Shown: positions 8,533-18,168 of the stretch, one piece after another
How positions within the stretch are numbered: the stretch's first letter is position 1
How the letters are laid out: every line of letters starts with the position of its first letter
Source of the DNA: Ignavibacteria bacterium
Lineage (GTDB): Bacteria; Bacteroidota; Ignavibacteria; Tepidaquicellales; Tepidaquicellaceae
Assembly: GCA_036262055.1 (NCBI GenBank)
Contig: DATAJP010000004.1
Coordinates: forward strand, 80,575-144,574
Reading direction: 5' to 3'
DNA length: 64,000 bases
Position numbers and translations under genes: made by a program
Notes under the pieces: generated by a model
What the model saw: the letters and a program-made list of their open reading frames with translations, nothing else
Databases searched by the model: none
Told to the model about the DNA's origin: nothing

Positions 8533-9513
8533 ATGATTGTAGTTACAGGCGGAGCGGGATTTATTGGAAGCGCTTTAGTATGGCGGTTAAATCAGCTTGG
8601 TATAGAAAACATTATTATCGTCGACAAGTTCGGAAAGGATGAGAAATGGAAAAATCTTGTTTCACTGAATTATATGGACGTGTTTGATGCAGATGAATTC
8701 GGACAAATGGTTGCTCACGATTTCCTGAGTAAGGCTGAAATTAATACTGTTTTTCATCTTGGCGCATGCAGTTCGACAACCGAAACCGATTTTGATTATC
8801 TTCTCAGAAATAATTTTGAATACACAAAATTTCTCTGCGAAAAATCATTGCAGGCTAACATAAGATTCATTTATGCTTCATCTGCGGCTACATATGGAAT
8901 CGGTGAGCACGGTTACAACGACAACGAAAACGAAATCAGTAAATTAAGACCTTTGAACGGATATGGTTTTTCAAAGCAGATGTTCGACAAATGGGCAAAG
9001 GCAAATAAACTTTTTGATAAGATTGTGGGTTTAAAGTATTTCAATGTTTATGGTCCTAATGAATACCATAAAGAGGACATGAGAAGCATAATCTGCAAGG
9101 GGTTTAACCAAATCAAAGAAACAGGTAAAATCCGCTTATTTAAGACCACAAAACCCAACCAATATGGTGATGGCGGTCAAAGACGCGACTTTATTTATAT
9201 AAAAGATGCAGTTGATATGACTCTGTTTTTTTGGGAAAACAAGATTATAAACGGACTTTATAATGTCGGCACGGGCAATGCAATTACTTGGAAGGAGTTC
9301 GTCACCCCTATATTTAAAGCACTTGGAAAAGATGTAAATATTGAATATTTTGATATGCCTGAGTCATTAATTGAGAAGTATCAGGACTTTACAGAGGCAG
9401 ATATGAACAAAATCCGAAAAGCCGGATATCAGAAAAAAACAATGACAGCTGACGAAGCGGTTTTTGACTACGTTACAAATTATTTAAACACAGATTACCC
9501 CTATCTTCAATAA
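8533..9513 (+). CDS. hldD: ADP-L-glycero-D-manno-heptose 6-epimerase
   Basis: A 326-residue extended short-chain dehydrogenase that interconverts ADP-D,D-heptose and ADP-L,D-heptose, the last step in making the heptose donor for LPS inner core. The NAD(P)-binding TGGAGFIGSALV motif is at residues 5-16. Family-specific segments are visible: FHLGACSSTTETD, the catalytic Y-x3-K in YGFSKQMFDKW, and KYFNVYGPNEYHKEDMRS. An AAGGAG ribosome-binding site stands seven bases before the ATG, one of the clearest in the window. The other pathway enzymes, HldE kinase and adenylyltransferase, lie 2.4 kb downstream, separated by a deiminase gene and a toxin-antitoxin pair. Confidence 0.95.
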   Translation: MIVVTGGAGFIGSALVWRLNQLGIENIIIVDKFGKDEKWKNLVSLNYMDVFDADEFGQMVAHDFLSKAEINTVFHLGACSSTTETDFDYLLRNNFEYTKFLCEKSLQANIRFIYASSAATYGIGEHGYNDNENEISKLRPLNGYGFSKQMFDKWAKANKLFDKIVGLKYFNVYGPNEYHKEDMRSIICKGFNQIKETGKIRLFKTTKPNQYGDGGQRRDFIYIKDAVDMTLFFWENKIINGLYNVGTGNAITWKEFVTPIFKALGKDVNIEYFDMPESLIEKYQDFTEADMNKIRKAGYQKKTMTADEAVFDYVTNYLNTDYPYLQ

Positions 9514-9544
9514 TATACAAACACACTAAATACTTACTTCTAAA

Positions 9545-11269
9545 ATGAAATACCTTCAAATATTATTTATACTTTTTATTGCAAACATTTCTTTTGCGCA
9601 GAATTTACCAAATAATCTTCTGCCAAGCGAGATGAAAGCATATAATGATTTGATTTATAACAGACCTCAATCTTTCTCAGATTTTACTAATCCTCCTTAT
9701 GGACCCGTGAGAACTATGGCTGAATGGGAACCGCAGGAAGGATTAATAATCGCATGGATAACATATCAGCCAATCTTAAGACAGATTGTTGATTATGCAC
9801 AAGATGAGGGATTTGTTTATATTGTTTGCTCCGATTCAAATTCGGTAAAAACTTATTTAACAAGCGGAAGTGTTCCACTTGTAAATTTAAAATTCGTAAT
9901 TGCTCCGTTTAATAGTATATGGTGCAGGGATTACGGTCCATGGATGATTTATAAAAACAATTATGACACTTTACAAATTGCAGATTGGATTTATAACAGA
10001 CCGAGGCCCAATGATGATGCAGTTCCGACAGCATTTGCCAATTACTATAACTCAACAATTTTTACTGCAACACAAGCACCATTTGATTTAGTCAATACCG
10101 GAGGAAACTTTATGGTTGACGGCAATGGGACAGGTTTTGCATCGAAATTAATATTAAATGAAAATCCATCAAAGACTCCTGCGCAGATTGATACCATAAT
10201 GAAAAAATATCTCGGACTTTCCCGATATATCAAAATGGAAACCCTTCCTTATGATGAGATTCATCACATTGACATGCACATAAAATTACTTGATGAAGAA
10301 ACATTGTTAGTCGGACAATACCCTAACGGTGTTGCAGATGGTCCCCAGATTGAAGCAAACCTGCAATATGTGTTAAATAATTTCCAGACATGTTATGGAA
10401 GACCCTATAAAGTTATAAGAATCCCGATGCCGCCAAGTGCAAGCGGGCAATATCCTCCAAACTCGAATTATTTTACTTACACCAATTCAGTTTTCGTGAA
10501 CAAAACTGTTATCGTTCCGATTTACGGTTTATCACAAGATACAACTGCATTAAGAATTTACCGGGAAGCGTTGCCAGGTTACAGAATCGTCGGCATAAAC
10601 TGTTCAAGCATGATTTCAGCACTCGGTGCGATTCACTGTATAACAAAAGAAGTTGGTATTAAAGAAACAATTTTCATTTCTCATCCTTATTTGAGAAACA
10701 CAACCAACACAACAACTCCTTATGAAGTTAAAGCATTCATTCAGACCAAAAGCGGTGTGAACAATGCAAAGCTTTACTGGAGAACCGACACAACTCAGGC
10801 ATATACTCAAGTTAGCATGACTCCTGCAACAGCTGATACTTTCAAAGCATCTATTCCTGCTCAGCCGGTTGGTAAATATGTTTATTATTATATTTCTGCG
10901 GCATCAAATAGCGGAAAAACAATAACCAAACCTTTAACCGCTCCTGCAGGATATACAAAATTTTATGTTGATAACCCTTCGGCAATTGGAAACAATGGAG
11001 TTATCTCCAGCTTTAAGTTAGAGCAGAACAGACCGAATCCATTTAATCCTGTCACTAAAATTAGTTTTTCAATTCCGCAAAGCTCACATGTAATTTTGAA
11101 GGTTTATGACATAACCGGACGTGAGGTTGCAAAACTTATTAATGATTTCAGAGTTGCAGGCGAACATAGCCTTGAATTTAACGGAGCATTTCTTTCGAGC
11201 GGAGTTTATTTCTATAGATTGGAAACTAACGGATTAAGCGCTATCAAGAAAATGATGCTTATCAAATAG
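9545..11269 (+). CDS. T9SS-exported arginine/agmatine deiminase-family protein (PPAD-like)
   Basis: A 574-residue secreted protein. Residues 1-19 are a signal peptide ending ISFAQ. Residues about 55-375 match the agmatine deiminase/Porphyromonas-type peptidylarginine deiminase family: WEPQEGLIIAW, WCRDYGPW (D129), GGNFMVDG, HHIDMH (H241 and D243) and the nucleophile C365 in SALGAIHCITKEV. This gives the D-H-D-C set expected for guanidino-group hydrolysis to citrulline or carbamoylputrescine. Residues about 385-475 look like an Ig-like domain, and 480-574 are a T9SS sorting domain (NRPNPFNPVTKISFSIP to the terminal KKMMLIK). Surface export argues for protein or peptide arginine as substrate rather than agmatine, but that is inference. 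It is followed by an octamer repeat and a terminator. Confidence 0.88.
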   Translation: MKYLQILFILFIANISFAQNLPNNLLPSEMKAYNDLIYNRPQSFSDFTNPPYGPVRTMAEWEPQEGLIIAWITYQPILRQIVDYAQDEGFVYIVCSDSNSVKTYLTSGSVPLVNLKFVIAPFNSIWCRDYGPWMIYKNNYDTLQIADWIYNRPRPNDDAVPTAFANYYNSTIFTATQAPFDLVNTGGNFMVDGNGTGFASKLILNENPSKTPAQIDTIMKKYLGLSRYIKMETLPYDEIHHIDMHIKLLDEETLLVGQYPNGVADGPQIEANLQYVLNNFQTCYGRPYKVIRIPMPPSASGQYPPNSNYFTYTNSVFVNKTVIVPIYGLSQDTTALRIYREALPGYRIVGINCSSMISALGAIHCITKEVGIKETIFISHPYLRNTTNTTTPYEVKAFIQTKSGVNNAKLYWRTDTTQAYTQVSMTPATADTFKASIPAQPVGKYVYYYISAASNSGKTITKPLTAPAGYTKFYVDNPSAIGNNGVISSFKLEQNRPNPFNPVTKISFSIPQSSHVILKVYDITGREVAKLINDFRVAGEHSLEFNGAFLSSGVYFYRLETNGLSAIKKMMLIK

Positions 11270-11270
11270 T

Positions 11271-11302
11271 TTATAAAGTTATAAGGTTATAAAGTTTATA
11301 AG
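11271..11302. repeat. Four octamer tandem units (TTATAAAG type)
   Basis: Four adjoining 8-bp units, TTATAAAG, TTATAAGG, TTATAAAG and TTTATAAG, start right after the deiminase stop codon and lead into a terminator hairpin. Same style of array as at 7914. Confidence 0.65.
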
Positions 11303-11307
11303 ATTGA

Positions 11308-11331
11308 AACCCCGATTTATCGGGGTTTTTG
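11308..11331 (+). terminator. Rho-independent terminator after the deiminase gene
   Basis: The stem AACCCCGA/TCGGGGTT has a short TTTA-like loop and is followed by TTTTT. It separates the hldD-deiminase unit from the toxin-antitoxin-hldE unit. Confidence 0.8.
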
Positions 11332-11381
11332 TTATATGCAAATACATTGAAATAAGCTATTATTAGGATTATTTTAAACAT

Positions 11382-11591
11382 ATGGATAAACAGTTAATAA
11401 ACCAGATTAATAAATTAAATTCTTCCGAAAAGCTTGAACTTTTATATCAGATTTGGGATAGCTTAAATGATGAAAATTATCAAGTTAATGAAGAAACCCG
11501 CGTAATTTTAGATGAACGTCTTGAAAAAATTGCCGAAGGAAAAGTCAAATATACAAATTGGGATGATGTGAAGAAAAAGTATAACTTCTAA
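11382..11591 (+). CDS. Antitoxin, putative addiction-module component family
   Basis: A 69-residue protein resembling the unstable antitoxin/addiction module component family (Unstab_antitox): LINQINKLNSSEKLELLYQIWDSL, then EETRVILDERLEKIAEGK and a final W-DDVKKKYNF. These antitoxins bind and neutralise the RelE/ParE toxin encoded next to them and usually repress their own operon. The toxin gene starts three bases after this stop. A possible promoter, TTGAAA-N17-TATTTT, lies just upstream but would leave almost no leader, so I do not annotate it. The gene follows a terminator, so it probably begins a new transcript that runs on into the heptose genes. Confidence 0.85.
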   Translation: MDKQLINQINKLNSSEKLELLYQIWDSLNDENYQVNEETRVILDERLEKIAEGKVKYTNWDDVKKKYNF

Positions 11592-11594
11592 TTA

Positions 11595-11894
11595 ATGTAT
11601 ATAATTAGATTAACTGATAATGCAGAATCTGACTTAAATGAATCATATAATTGGTACGAAAATCAAAAAATTAATCTTGGAGTTGAATTTATAAAAACAA
11701 TAAACAGAACAATTGAGTTAATAAAAGAAAATCCTTTTTTATATAAATCTGTTTATAAAAATGTAAGAAAAGCAAAAATCAACAAATTCCCTTTCAATAT
11801 TTATTATTTAATCACTCCTCAATTTAACCAAATAGACATTTTCGGAATATTACATGACAGCCGTAACCCTTTAATATGGAAAACAAGAATATAA
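11595..11894 (+). CDS. RelE/ParE-family toxin
   Basis: A 99-residue toxin of the RelE/ParE superfamily: YIIRLTDNAESDLNESYNWYENQ at the start, then GVEFIKTINRTIELIKENPFLY, VRKAKINKFPFNIYYLI and a final FGILHDSRNP, the usual order for ParE/plasmid-stabilisation toxins. Whether it acts on gyrase or as a ribosome-dependent nuclease cannot be told. It begins three bases after the antitoxin stop. Its last 19 bases overlap the start of the heptose kinase gene in another frame, so toxin and kinase translation may be coupled. That overlap is unusual for a mobile module and suggests it has been fixed here for some time. Confidence 0.87.
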   Translation: MYIIRLTDNAESDLNESYNWYENQKINLGVEFIKTINRTIELIKENPFLYKSVYKNVRKAKINKFPFNIYYLITPQFNQIDIFGILHDSRNPLIWKTRI

Positions 11895-12880
11895 ATCGAC
11901 TACAAGAAATACTTAAAAACGCAAAAGGAAAAAAAATTTTTGTTATCGGCGATGTTATGCTCGATAAGTACCTGCTTGGTGATGTTAACCGTATTTCCCC
12001 CGAAGCGCCCGTGCAGGTTTTTGATATTCAGAAAAGCGAGCACAAATTCGGCGGAGCGGCTAATGTGAGTTTAAATATAAAGGAACTCGGAGCTGAGCCG
12101 TATTTAATCGGTGTGATTGGTTCTGATAATGAAGGCACAATTCTTCTGAGTGAAATGACAAAGCTGAACAAAAATACAAACGGGATGATTACAGAAAACT
12201 CGAGACCAACTACAACAAAAACAAGAGTCATCGCCGATTCCCACCATCTTCTCAGAATAGACAGCGAATCGAAAGAAAATATTTCTGCCGAAACCGAAAA
12301 TAAAATTTTAGAAACGCTGAAAAATAATTCAGGAAAGATTGACATAATCATTCTTCAGGATTATAATAAAGGTGTTTTAACCAAATCACTTATAGGCAAA
12401 GTCATACAATTTGCAAACGATAACAAGATAAAAGTTCTCGTTGACCCTAAGTTTTATAATTTCTTTGAGTACAAAAATGTTTTTTTATTTAAGCCTAACA
12501 GAAAAGAACTTGAAGAAGCATTCGGCAAAAAAGCAAAAGACATGCAAGAAATCGAAAAACTTGCTGATGAGCTAATGGGCAAAATGAATTGCACATATCT
12601 CGTATTGACTCTCGGAGATAAAGGAGTAATGCTTTTCGAAAAAACAAACGGTAAAACAAATATAGAAAAAATCGAAACTGTTGCGCGGGAAGTTGCGGAC
12701 GTATCGGGTGCAGGAGACACGGTCATTTCTACAATTGCAGTATGCCTTGCAGGCGGAGCAACCGTGAGCGAAGCGGTGAAATTTGCGAACTATGCGGCAG
12801 GAATCGTAGTTGAAGAAGTAGGCATTGTTCCCATTACCAAAGATAAATTATTAAATCATCTGAATGAAATTAAAGATTAG
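11876..12880 (+). CDS. hldE1 (rfaE1): D-glycero-beta-D-manno-heptose-7-phosphate kinase (HldE kinase domain, separate)
   Basis: A 334-residue PfkB-family sugar kinase that phosphorylates heptose 7-phosphate to the 1,7-bisphosphate in ADP-heptose synthesis. Visible landmarks are KKIFVIGDVMLDKYLLGDV near the N-terminus, SPEAPVQV, FGGAANVSLNIKELG, and the C-terminal PfkB signature DVSGAGDTVIS with the catalytic Asp. The adenylyltransferase half is a separate gene 11 bases downstream, unlike the fused HldE of enterobacteria. The start ATG lies inside the end of the toxin gene. An alternative downstream start would remove the first strand of the fold, so the overlap is probably real. Confidence 0.95.
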   Translation: MENKNINRLQEILKNAKGKKIFVIGDVMLDKYLLGDVNRISPEAPVQVFDIQKSEHKFGGAANVSLNIKELGAEPYLIGVIGSDNEGTILLSEMTKLNKNTNGMITENSRPTTTKTRVIADSHHLLRIDSESKENISAETENKILETLKNNSGKIDIIILQDYNKGVLTKSLIGKVIQFANDNKIKVLVDPKFYNFFEYKNVFLFKPNRKELEEAFGKKAKDMQEIEKLADELMGKMNCTYLVLTLGDKGVMLFEKTNGKTNIEKIETVAREVADVSGAGDTVISTIAVCLAGGATVSEAVKFANYAAGIVVEEVGIVPITKDKLLNHLNEIKD

Positions 12881-12891
12881 ATATAAATAAA

Positions 12892-13356
12892 ATGATAACG
12901 ACCACGGAAGATTTCAAACCTATTAGAGCCAAAATTAAATCCGAAAACAAGAAACTTGTCTTTACAAACGGTTGTTTTGATATTTTACATAAAGGCCATA
13001 TTACGTACCTGAATGAAGCCAAAAAACTGGGTGATATTTTAATAGTCGGAGTAAATTCTGACTCTTCGGTGAAAAAACTCAAAGGTGATGAAAGACCGGT
13101 GACTAATGAACAAGACAGAATGTTTGCATTAGATAATCTCAAAGCGGTTGATTACGTGATTTTGTTTAAGGAAGATACTCCATATAACTTGATTAAAGCA
13201 ATCGAGCCTGATGTTCTTGTAAAAGGCGGTGACTGGAAAGTCGAAGATATAGTTGGTTCCGATGTTGTTTTGGCAAACGGCGGTGAAGTTAAGAGCTTAA
13301 ATTTTGTTAATGGTTATTCCACTTCGTCGATTTTAGAAAAGATAAGAAAGCTGTAA
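12892..13356 (+). CDS. hldE2 (rfaE2): D-glycero-beta-D-manno-heptose 1-phosphate adenylyltransferase
   Basis: A 154-residue nucleotidyltransferase that adenylates heptose 1-phosphate to ADP-D,D-heptose, the substrate of HldD encoded at 8533. It shows the cytidylyltransferase-like T-x-GCFDxxHxGH motif as TNGCFDILHKGHITYL, then GVNSDSSVKKLKGDERPV and the family-specific KGGDWKVEDIVGSD and NGYSTSSILEKIRK. It follows the kinase gene by 11 bases, so the two halves of the pathway are encoded side by side. GmhA and GmhB, needed for the complete pathway, are not in the window. Confidence 0.95.
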   Translation: MITTTEDFKPIRAKIKSENKKLVFTNGCFDILHKGHITYLNEAKKLGDILIVGVNSDSSVKKLKGDERPVTNEQDRMFALDNLKAVDYVILFKEDTPYNLIKAIEPDVLVKGGDWKVEDIVGSDVVLANGGEVKSLNFVNGYSTSSILEKIRKL

Positions 13357-13374
13357 CCCGGATATTGAAAATTT

Positions 13375-16300
13375 ATGAGTGAAGGTTTACAAAGAATCGA
13401 ACAAAATAATGAATCTTCATCCGAAGCAAAAATTGCTTCCAAGCCCGCAAAGAAAAAACGCGGATGTTTTTTCCGTATCATTTCAATTTTATTTGTTTCA
13501 TTAATTGCATTTTTAATTCTCCTCGCGATATTTATTCAGACACAATGGTTCCGGGACATAGTTTTAGACCAGGGTTTAAAATATGTTAACGGAAATCTTG
13601 TAAAACCCGGCAGTATGATTTATGCCGGACGTCTCGAAGGAAACCTGCGCAGTGAAATTTATTTATTAAACGCCGGCATTATAGTAAAGAATGACACGCT
13701 TCTTAAACTCGATACTATTCACATTAATTACAGTCTCTTCCCTATTTTTAGCAAACAAATAAATGTTTCACTCATTGAATTAATCAACCCGGATATTTTA
13801 TTTACCCAGGTCAGGAATGAAGATGATTCTTTAAGATGGAACTATACACAAATTTTCAAAAGCCAACCCGACACAGCAATAATTGATACGGCAGGTTTCG
13901 ATTGGGAAATTTCTCTCGGTAAATTAATTTTAAAGAACGGAAATTATTCCAGCATTTCTAATCTCCCTGTGAATACGATTTTTTCTCAGCTTGCATTTAA
14001 AAATACCGACTCACTCAACGTTGATTATCTTCAGCTTCGGGAAATTAACTGGGAGTTGGGAGCTGAATATACTCCTGAGTATAAGATGGTTGACATTAAG
14101 AACATAAGCTTTAAATCAAATTCATATTTTAATTTATACGAACTCAGCGGAAAAGCAGAATTCAAAACCGAAGAAAATATTTCCGAAGTTACTAATTTTA
14201 AAATTATCACTGATAGCTCCTCAATCGTTATTAATCACTTAAGAATGGAAGATTATAATCCATTCGGCGAAACGATTTATGAAAATTTCGACAGCAACGA
14301 AGTGGTAATTGACATGGTTGCAGATAATTTTTACGCAAAAGACCTTTTGTATTTCCTACCCCAATTAAATTTTCTCTCAGGAAGAGTTCATCTTGAGCTT
14401 ATGGCAAGCGGAAACTACGGCAATATTCTCATCGATAAACTGATTTTAAATACTCCTTATTCTCATTATGATTTCAAAGGAAGAATTCAGAATTTACAAG
14501 AACCTTCAAAATTATATTTTAATATTACCGGAAAAGATTTAGTTATAGACCCCCGTGATACGAGATACATCATACCCGGCTTGCCTGTTCCCGATTATTC
14601 ATATCTCGGCGTTGTGAGGGCTCCATATATTACTTACATAGGTGAACCTACACGGTTTAATTCCGATTTTGATATTAGAACCGAAGTCGGCAATATAAAC
14701 GGAAACACATATCTTGACCTTACACAAAGCCAGATAGTTTACCGGACCGATTTTGATGCAACCAATTTAAATCTCGGGAAATTTCTCAGAGATCCTAAAC
14801 TTGAAAGCAACGTAAACCTGACCGTTAAAGGTGAAGGAAGAGGATTCGATTTGCAAACAATGGTAGCAAATCTCAATTACGATATTAAAAATTCAAGAAT
14901 ATTAAATACAAATATCTCAGCTTCGGCAGGTCAGATTAATCTGAATAACGGTATTGCTAATGTTGATTTTTATTTCAACTCAAATACATTAAAATCAAAA
15001 GCCAAAGGTCAGGTCAATATACGCAATCTCGAAAATCCTTCTTATGACATCAAAGGTGATGTTGCAAATCTCGATATCTATACTTTCACGGGTGACCAGT
15101 CTATGAAAAGCAATTTAACATTTGCATTTGATTTAAACGGAAGCGGCATTAGTCCCGATGACTTAACCGGAAACTTTGACATAAAAATGCAGCAGTCAAC
15201 ATTCGGGGAATATTTCATTCCTCCTGCAGATTTAACTGCACAAATTAGTAAATCAGGCGGTGAAACAAATCTTGATTTAAAATCTGATTTTGCCGACATA
15301 ACCGCAAAAGGAAGATTTGATTTTATGGATTTGGGAACCATTGTATCAAATAACATTGATAAGCTTACTTACGAGCTTGAAAAATATGCGCAGTCAAAAG
15401 ACACTTCCGGCAGCACAACAATGACAACAATTGTCAGCAGTCACGTTGTTACATCTACTCCGGATGCAAACTTAATTTACAAGATCGTTCTGAAAGATTT
15501 AACCCCCGTTGCATATCTTTATGATACTTCATTTACGGTAAAAGGAACTATCGAAGGCACCTTGGTAAATTCAAATAACACTCTGACAATGACTGCCAAT
15601 GGTGATTTCAGTAATTTTGCATTGAAAGATACATCAATATATTTTTATCATCCTAAATTAAAATTCGATTTCACAAATAATCCAACCGACCCTGAGCTGG
15701 CTAATTTCAAAAGCAACTTAAACCTTGTTGCAGACAGCATCCGTTATATTACTTCCGACAGTTCAGGCGTTACAAAATTTATTGTGGATTCTTTATACAC
15801 GGATTTTAAATTTGTCAACTATACAAACAATTACGATATATTTGGACGCAGTGATACTTTATACGTTCTGAATACCAAAGGGAGTCTGGATATATTGCCG
15901 GGAGGTTATGCAACAAACACGGATTTGCTTTATGTAAAAATAAACGAATACCGTCTGCATAATAATAATAAATTTACGGTTGCATATATTCAGAATGATA
16001 CAGATAAATTTATAAGCTTCAAAGATTTTGAAATCAGCACAGGCAAATGGATAAGCTCGACAAGCACAATAGGCAACCAGAAAAACGTTAGTGTTGAAAC
16101 AAATGTTACTACTAACGATACCAATGCACTTTTTGCCGATGCCGAAACTTGGATAAGCGACAATCAACGTCTTGGTCTTGAAGGATATTATTCACTCGAG
16201 AAAAACAGCAATCTTCAGATTTCCGCTAATAATATTAAGATGACAACTTTACAAAAGTTTATGGACCCGCTGACAAGACCTGAAAATCTTATCGGAGGAG

Positions 16301-18165
16301 GTTTAAGACGGGTTGAAATATTATATACAGGACACTTATCAGACCCTAAGTTTTATGTTGAAGTGAACTCAGACCCGCTTATTATGCGAAGAAAAATTTT
16401 GGGAAGGTTTGATGCTATACTTGAATATGACAGCACAAATCTAAAAACTGATATAGCATTCTATAACGATAGAAACTTGGGAAATCTGTTAATCAAAGGT
16501 AATATGCCTATCTTGATTGTTCTCGATGGCGATACTACAAGAGCGCAGGATACCGTATTTGTGAACAGACAGGTTGACTTAAATGTTGAAGCAAATCATT
16601 TTAAGATTGATATACTCAGTCCGTTTATCCCGCTTGTTTCCGGCTTAAGCGGAAGTTTAAACGGTGACGTAAAAGTCTCGGGTTTATCTGATAATCCGCT
16701 TCTCACGGGCGGTCTTAATCTTGATAGCGCACAGTTTGTTTTTAATATGACAAGAAATACTTATGCGCTTGAAGCAGATTTCAAGACAGAAGGTCAAAAG
16801 TTGATATTGGATTATTCTAAGATGAACAGCATATTTGAACCCTCGCAATATATGGAAACCAGTGGATTTATTGACTTCACTAATTTAAAGTTGAACAATA
16901 TGGAGTTTGTGATGGGCGGAACAATTCAGGCGTTCGATAAAAGCACGGGAATGTCAAAGTTCGGTATTGGTGGTGATTTAATTGTCGGAAGCAGAAATGA
17001 TAATCCTATAAAAATTACGGGAAATGCTGATGAGCTTCTTTTGTCAGGAAATGTAATTTTGGTAGATGGAAATGTAACAATGAACCCCGTTACAGGCAAA
17101 GAGTATGATATTTATAATGATGACTTTACTTATACAGTTCTCATTGACTCATCCAGTTTTGGAGATACTTTACAGCAATATCTCGTTTATGAAATTAACA
17201 CATGGAGCAAGAAAAATTATGCATCATTGAATCCGTTTGAAAGAATTTTTGTCCCTTTAGATTCATCACAAATCCCTGTTAACGGAGGTTCAAGTAAGTT
17301 TATTTATGATATACGGCTTTTAACAAATCCTAACAATTATATTTATCTGAATTTCATTGTCAACGAACAAACCAAAAATGAATTTTTTGGCGAGGTCGCT
17401 GTTAATTTGGCAATGAATAACCGTGCAGGTGATGATAATGTTTACGCAAACGGTGAAGTAACCCTTGGTCCTGCTGCGTATTACAGATTTTATAGAAATT
17501 TTGACGCAAGCGGAAATATTACTTTTAACGGAGAGTTAACTAATCCTAAGCTTGATATTTTAGCTGAATTCGAAACCTCAAGTACAAATCCAAATGACCC
17601 TTCTGCAATAGAAGAATATAAAGTAGAAATGAGAGTAACAGGAACCGCTAAGGATTTAAATCCTATAAATTTCACAGTCTATAAAAATGGCGCAAATATT
17701 GGAGGTTCGGACCCGACAAGTGATGCAATTTCCGTTATTCTTTTTGGCAGAACTCAGATTTCAGGTGCAGAAAGAAGCAGTTTAGTTTCAAATTTAGGAC
17801 TAAACGTCGGAACTATGTTTGTTTCGGATTATGTCGGCAACCTTCTTCAAAATATTCTCCCATTCATTAAAACTGCGGGGTTAAATTATCAGGATTCGCA
17901 AACAGGTTCGGTTGTTCAGAATACATCTTTAAATCTTACCGCGCAGTTCGGTGATGCCGTTGTCCGATTTGGAGGAACGGTCTTTGAAGATGTCTCGAAC
18001 ACAAATGTAATTGTAACCTACCCTATCGGTAAATTAATAAGTCCTAAAATTGGAAATAATCTGGTGCTACAATTAGAAAGAATTTATAACATAAACGGCG
18101 GAAACACCATTATCAATCCTCAGGAAAGAGTAGGCGTAATTCTGCAATATAAAATTAAATTTTAA
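13375..18165 (+). CDS. tamB-like: TamB/DUF490-family translocation and assembly protein
   Basis: A 1596-residue AsmA/TamB-type protein. A basic segment (KPAKKKRGC) precedes one inner-membrane helix at about 32-55 (FFRIISILFVSLIAFLILLAIFI). The rest is a very long run of short beta strands with repeated IDL/NLD/GNxxG patterns, as in the hydrophobic-groove proteins that span the periplasm. The C-terminal 350 residues fit the DUF490 domain (ILVDGNVTMNPVTGKEYDIYNDDFTY, ISVILFGRTQIS, and a final LERIYN...VGVILQYKIKF). It is thought to help outer-membrane protein assembly or lipid transport with an Omp85 partner; an Omp85 protein is encoded at 31939. It follows the heptose genes, which suggests an envelope biogenesis operon. 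Confidence 0.88.
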   Translation: MSEGLQRIEQNNESSSEAKIASKPAKKKRGCFFRIISILFVSLIAFLILLAIFIQTQWFRDIVLDQGLKYVNGNLVKPGSMIYAGRLEGNLRSEIYLLNAGIIVKNDTLLKLDTIHINYSLFPIFSKQINVSLIELINPDILFTQVRNEDDSLRWNYTQIFKSQPDTAIIDTAGFDWEISLGKLILKNGNYSSISNLPVNTIFSQLAFKNTDSLNVDYLQLREINWELGAEYTPEYKMVDIKNISFKSNSYFNLYELSGKAEFKTEENISEVTNFKIITDSSSIVINHLRMEDYNPFGETIYENFDSNEVVIDMVADNFYAKDLLYFLPQLNFLSGRVHLELMASGNYGNILIDKLILNTPYSHYDFKGRIQNLQEPSKLYFNITGKDLVIDPRDTRYIIPGLPVPDYSYLGVVRAPYITYIGEPTRFNSDFDIRTEVGNINGNTYLDLTQSQIVYRTDFDATNLNLGKFLRDPKLESNVNLTVKGEGRGFDLQTMVANLNYDIKNSRILNTNISASAGQINLNNGIANVDFYFNSNTLKSKAKGQVNIRNLENPSYDIKGDVANLDIYTFTGDQSMKSNLTFAFDLNGSGISPDDLTGNFDIKMQQSTFGEYFIPPADLTAQISKSGGETNLDLKSDFADITAKGRFDFMDLGTIVSNNIDKLTYELEKYAQSKDTSGSTTMTTIVSSHVVTSTPDANLIYKIVLKDLTPVAYLYDTSFTVKGTIEGTLVNSNNTLTMTANGDFSNFALKDTSIYFYHPKLKFDFTNNPTDPELANFKSNLNLVADSIRYITSDSSGVTKFIVDSLYTDFKFVNYTNNYDIFGRSDTLYVLNTKGSLDILPGGYATNTDLLYVKINEYRLHNNNKFTVAYIQNDTDKFISFKDFEISTGKWISSTSTIGNQKNVSVETNVTTNDTNALFADAETWISDNQRLGLEGYYSLEKNSNLQISANNIKMTTLQKFMDPLTRPENLIGGGLRRVEILYTGHLSDPKFYVEVNSDPLIMRRKILGRFDAILEYDSTNLKTDIAFYNDRNLGNLLIKGNMPILIVLDGDTTRAQDTVFVNRQVDLNVEANHFKIDILSPFIPLVSGLSGSLNGDVKVSGLSDNPLLTGGLNLDSAQFVFNMTRNTYALEADFKTEGQKLILDYSKMNSIFEPSQYMETSGFIDFTNLKLNNMEFVMGGTIQAFDKSTGMSKFGIGGDLIVGSRNDNPIKITGNADELLLSGNVILVDGNVTMNPVTGKEYDIYNDDFTYTVLIDSSSFGDTLQQYLVYEINTWSKKNYASLNPFERIFVPLDSSQIPVNGGSSKFIYDIRLLTNPNNYIYLNFIVNEQTKNEFFGEVAVNLAMNNRAGDDNVYANGEVTLGPAAYYRFYRNFDASGNITFNGELTNPKLDILAEFETSSTNPNDPSAIEEYKVEMRVTGTAKDLNPINFTVYKNGANIGGSDPTSDAISVILFGRTQISGAERSSLVSNLGLNVGTMFVSDYVGNLLQNILPFIKTAGLNYQDSQTGSVVQNTSLNLTAQFGDAVVRFGGTVFEDVSNTNVIVTYPIGKLISPKIGNNLVLQLERIYNINGGNTIINPQERVGVILQYKIKF

Positions 18166-18168
18166 AGA

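Noticed and set aside
11347..11375. TTGAAA-N17-TATTTT promoter for the antitoxin
   Set aside because: The -10-like box is only about seven bases before the start codon, which would require a leaderless mRNA; sequence alone does not support it.
12028..12351. Open frame of 107 codons on the minus strand
   Set aside because: Antisense within the heptose kinase gene; hydrophobic shadow of its codon usage.
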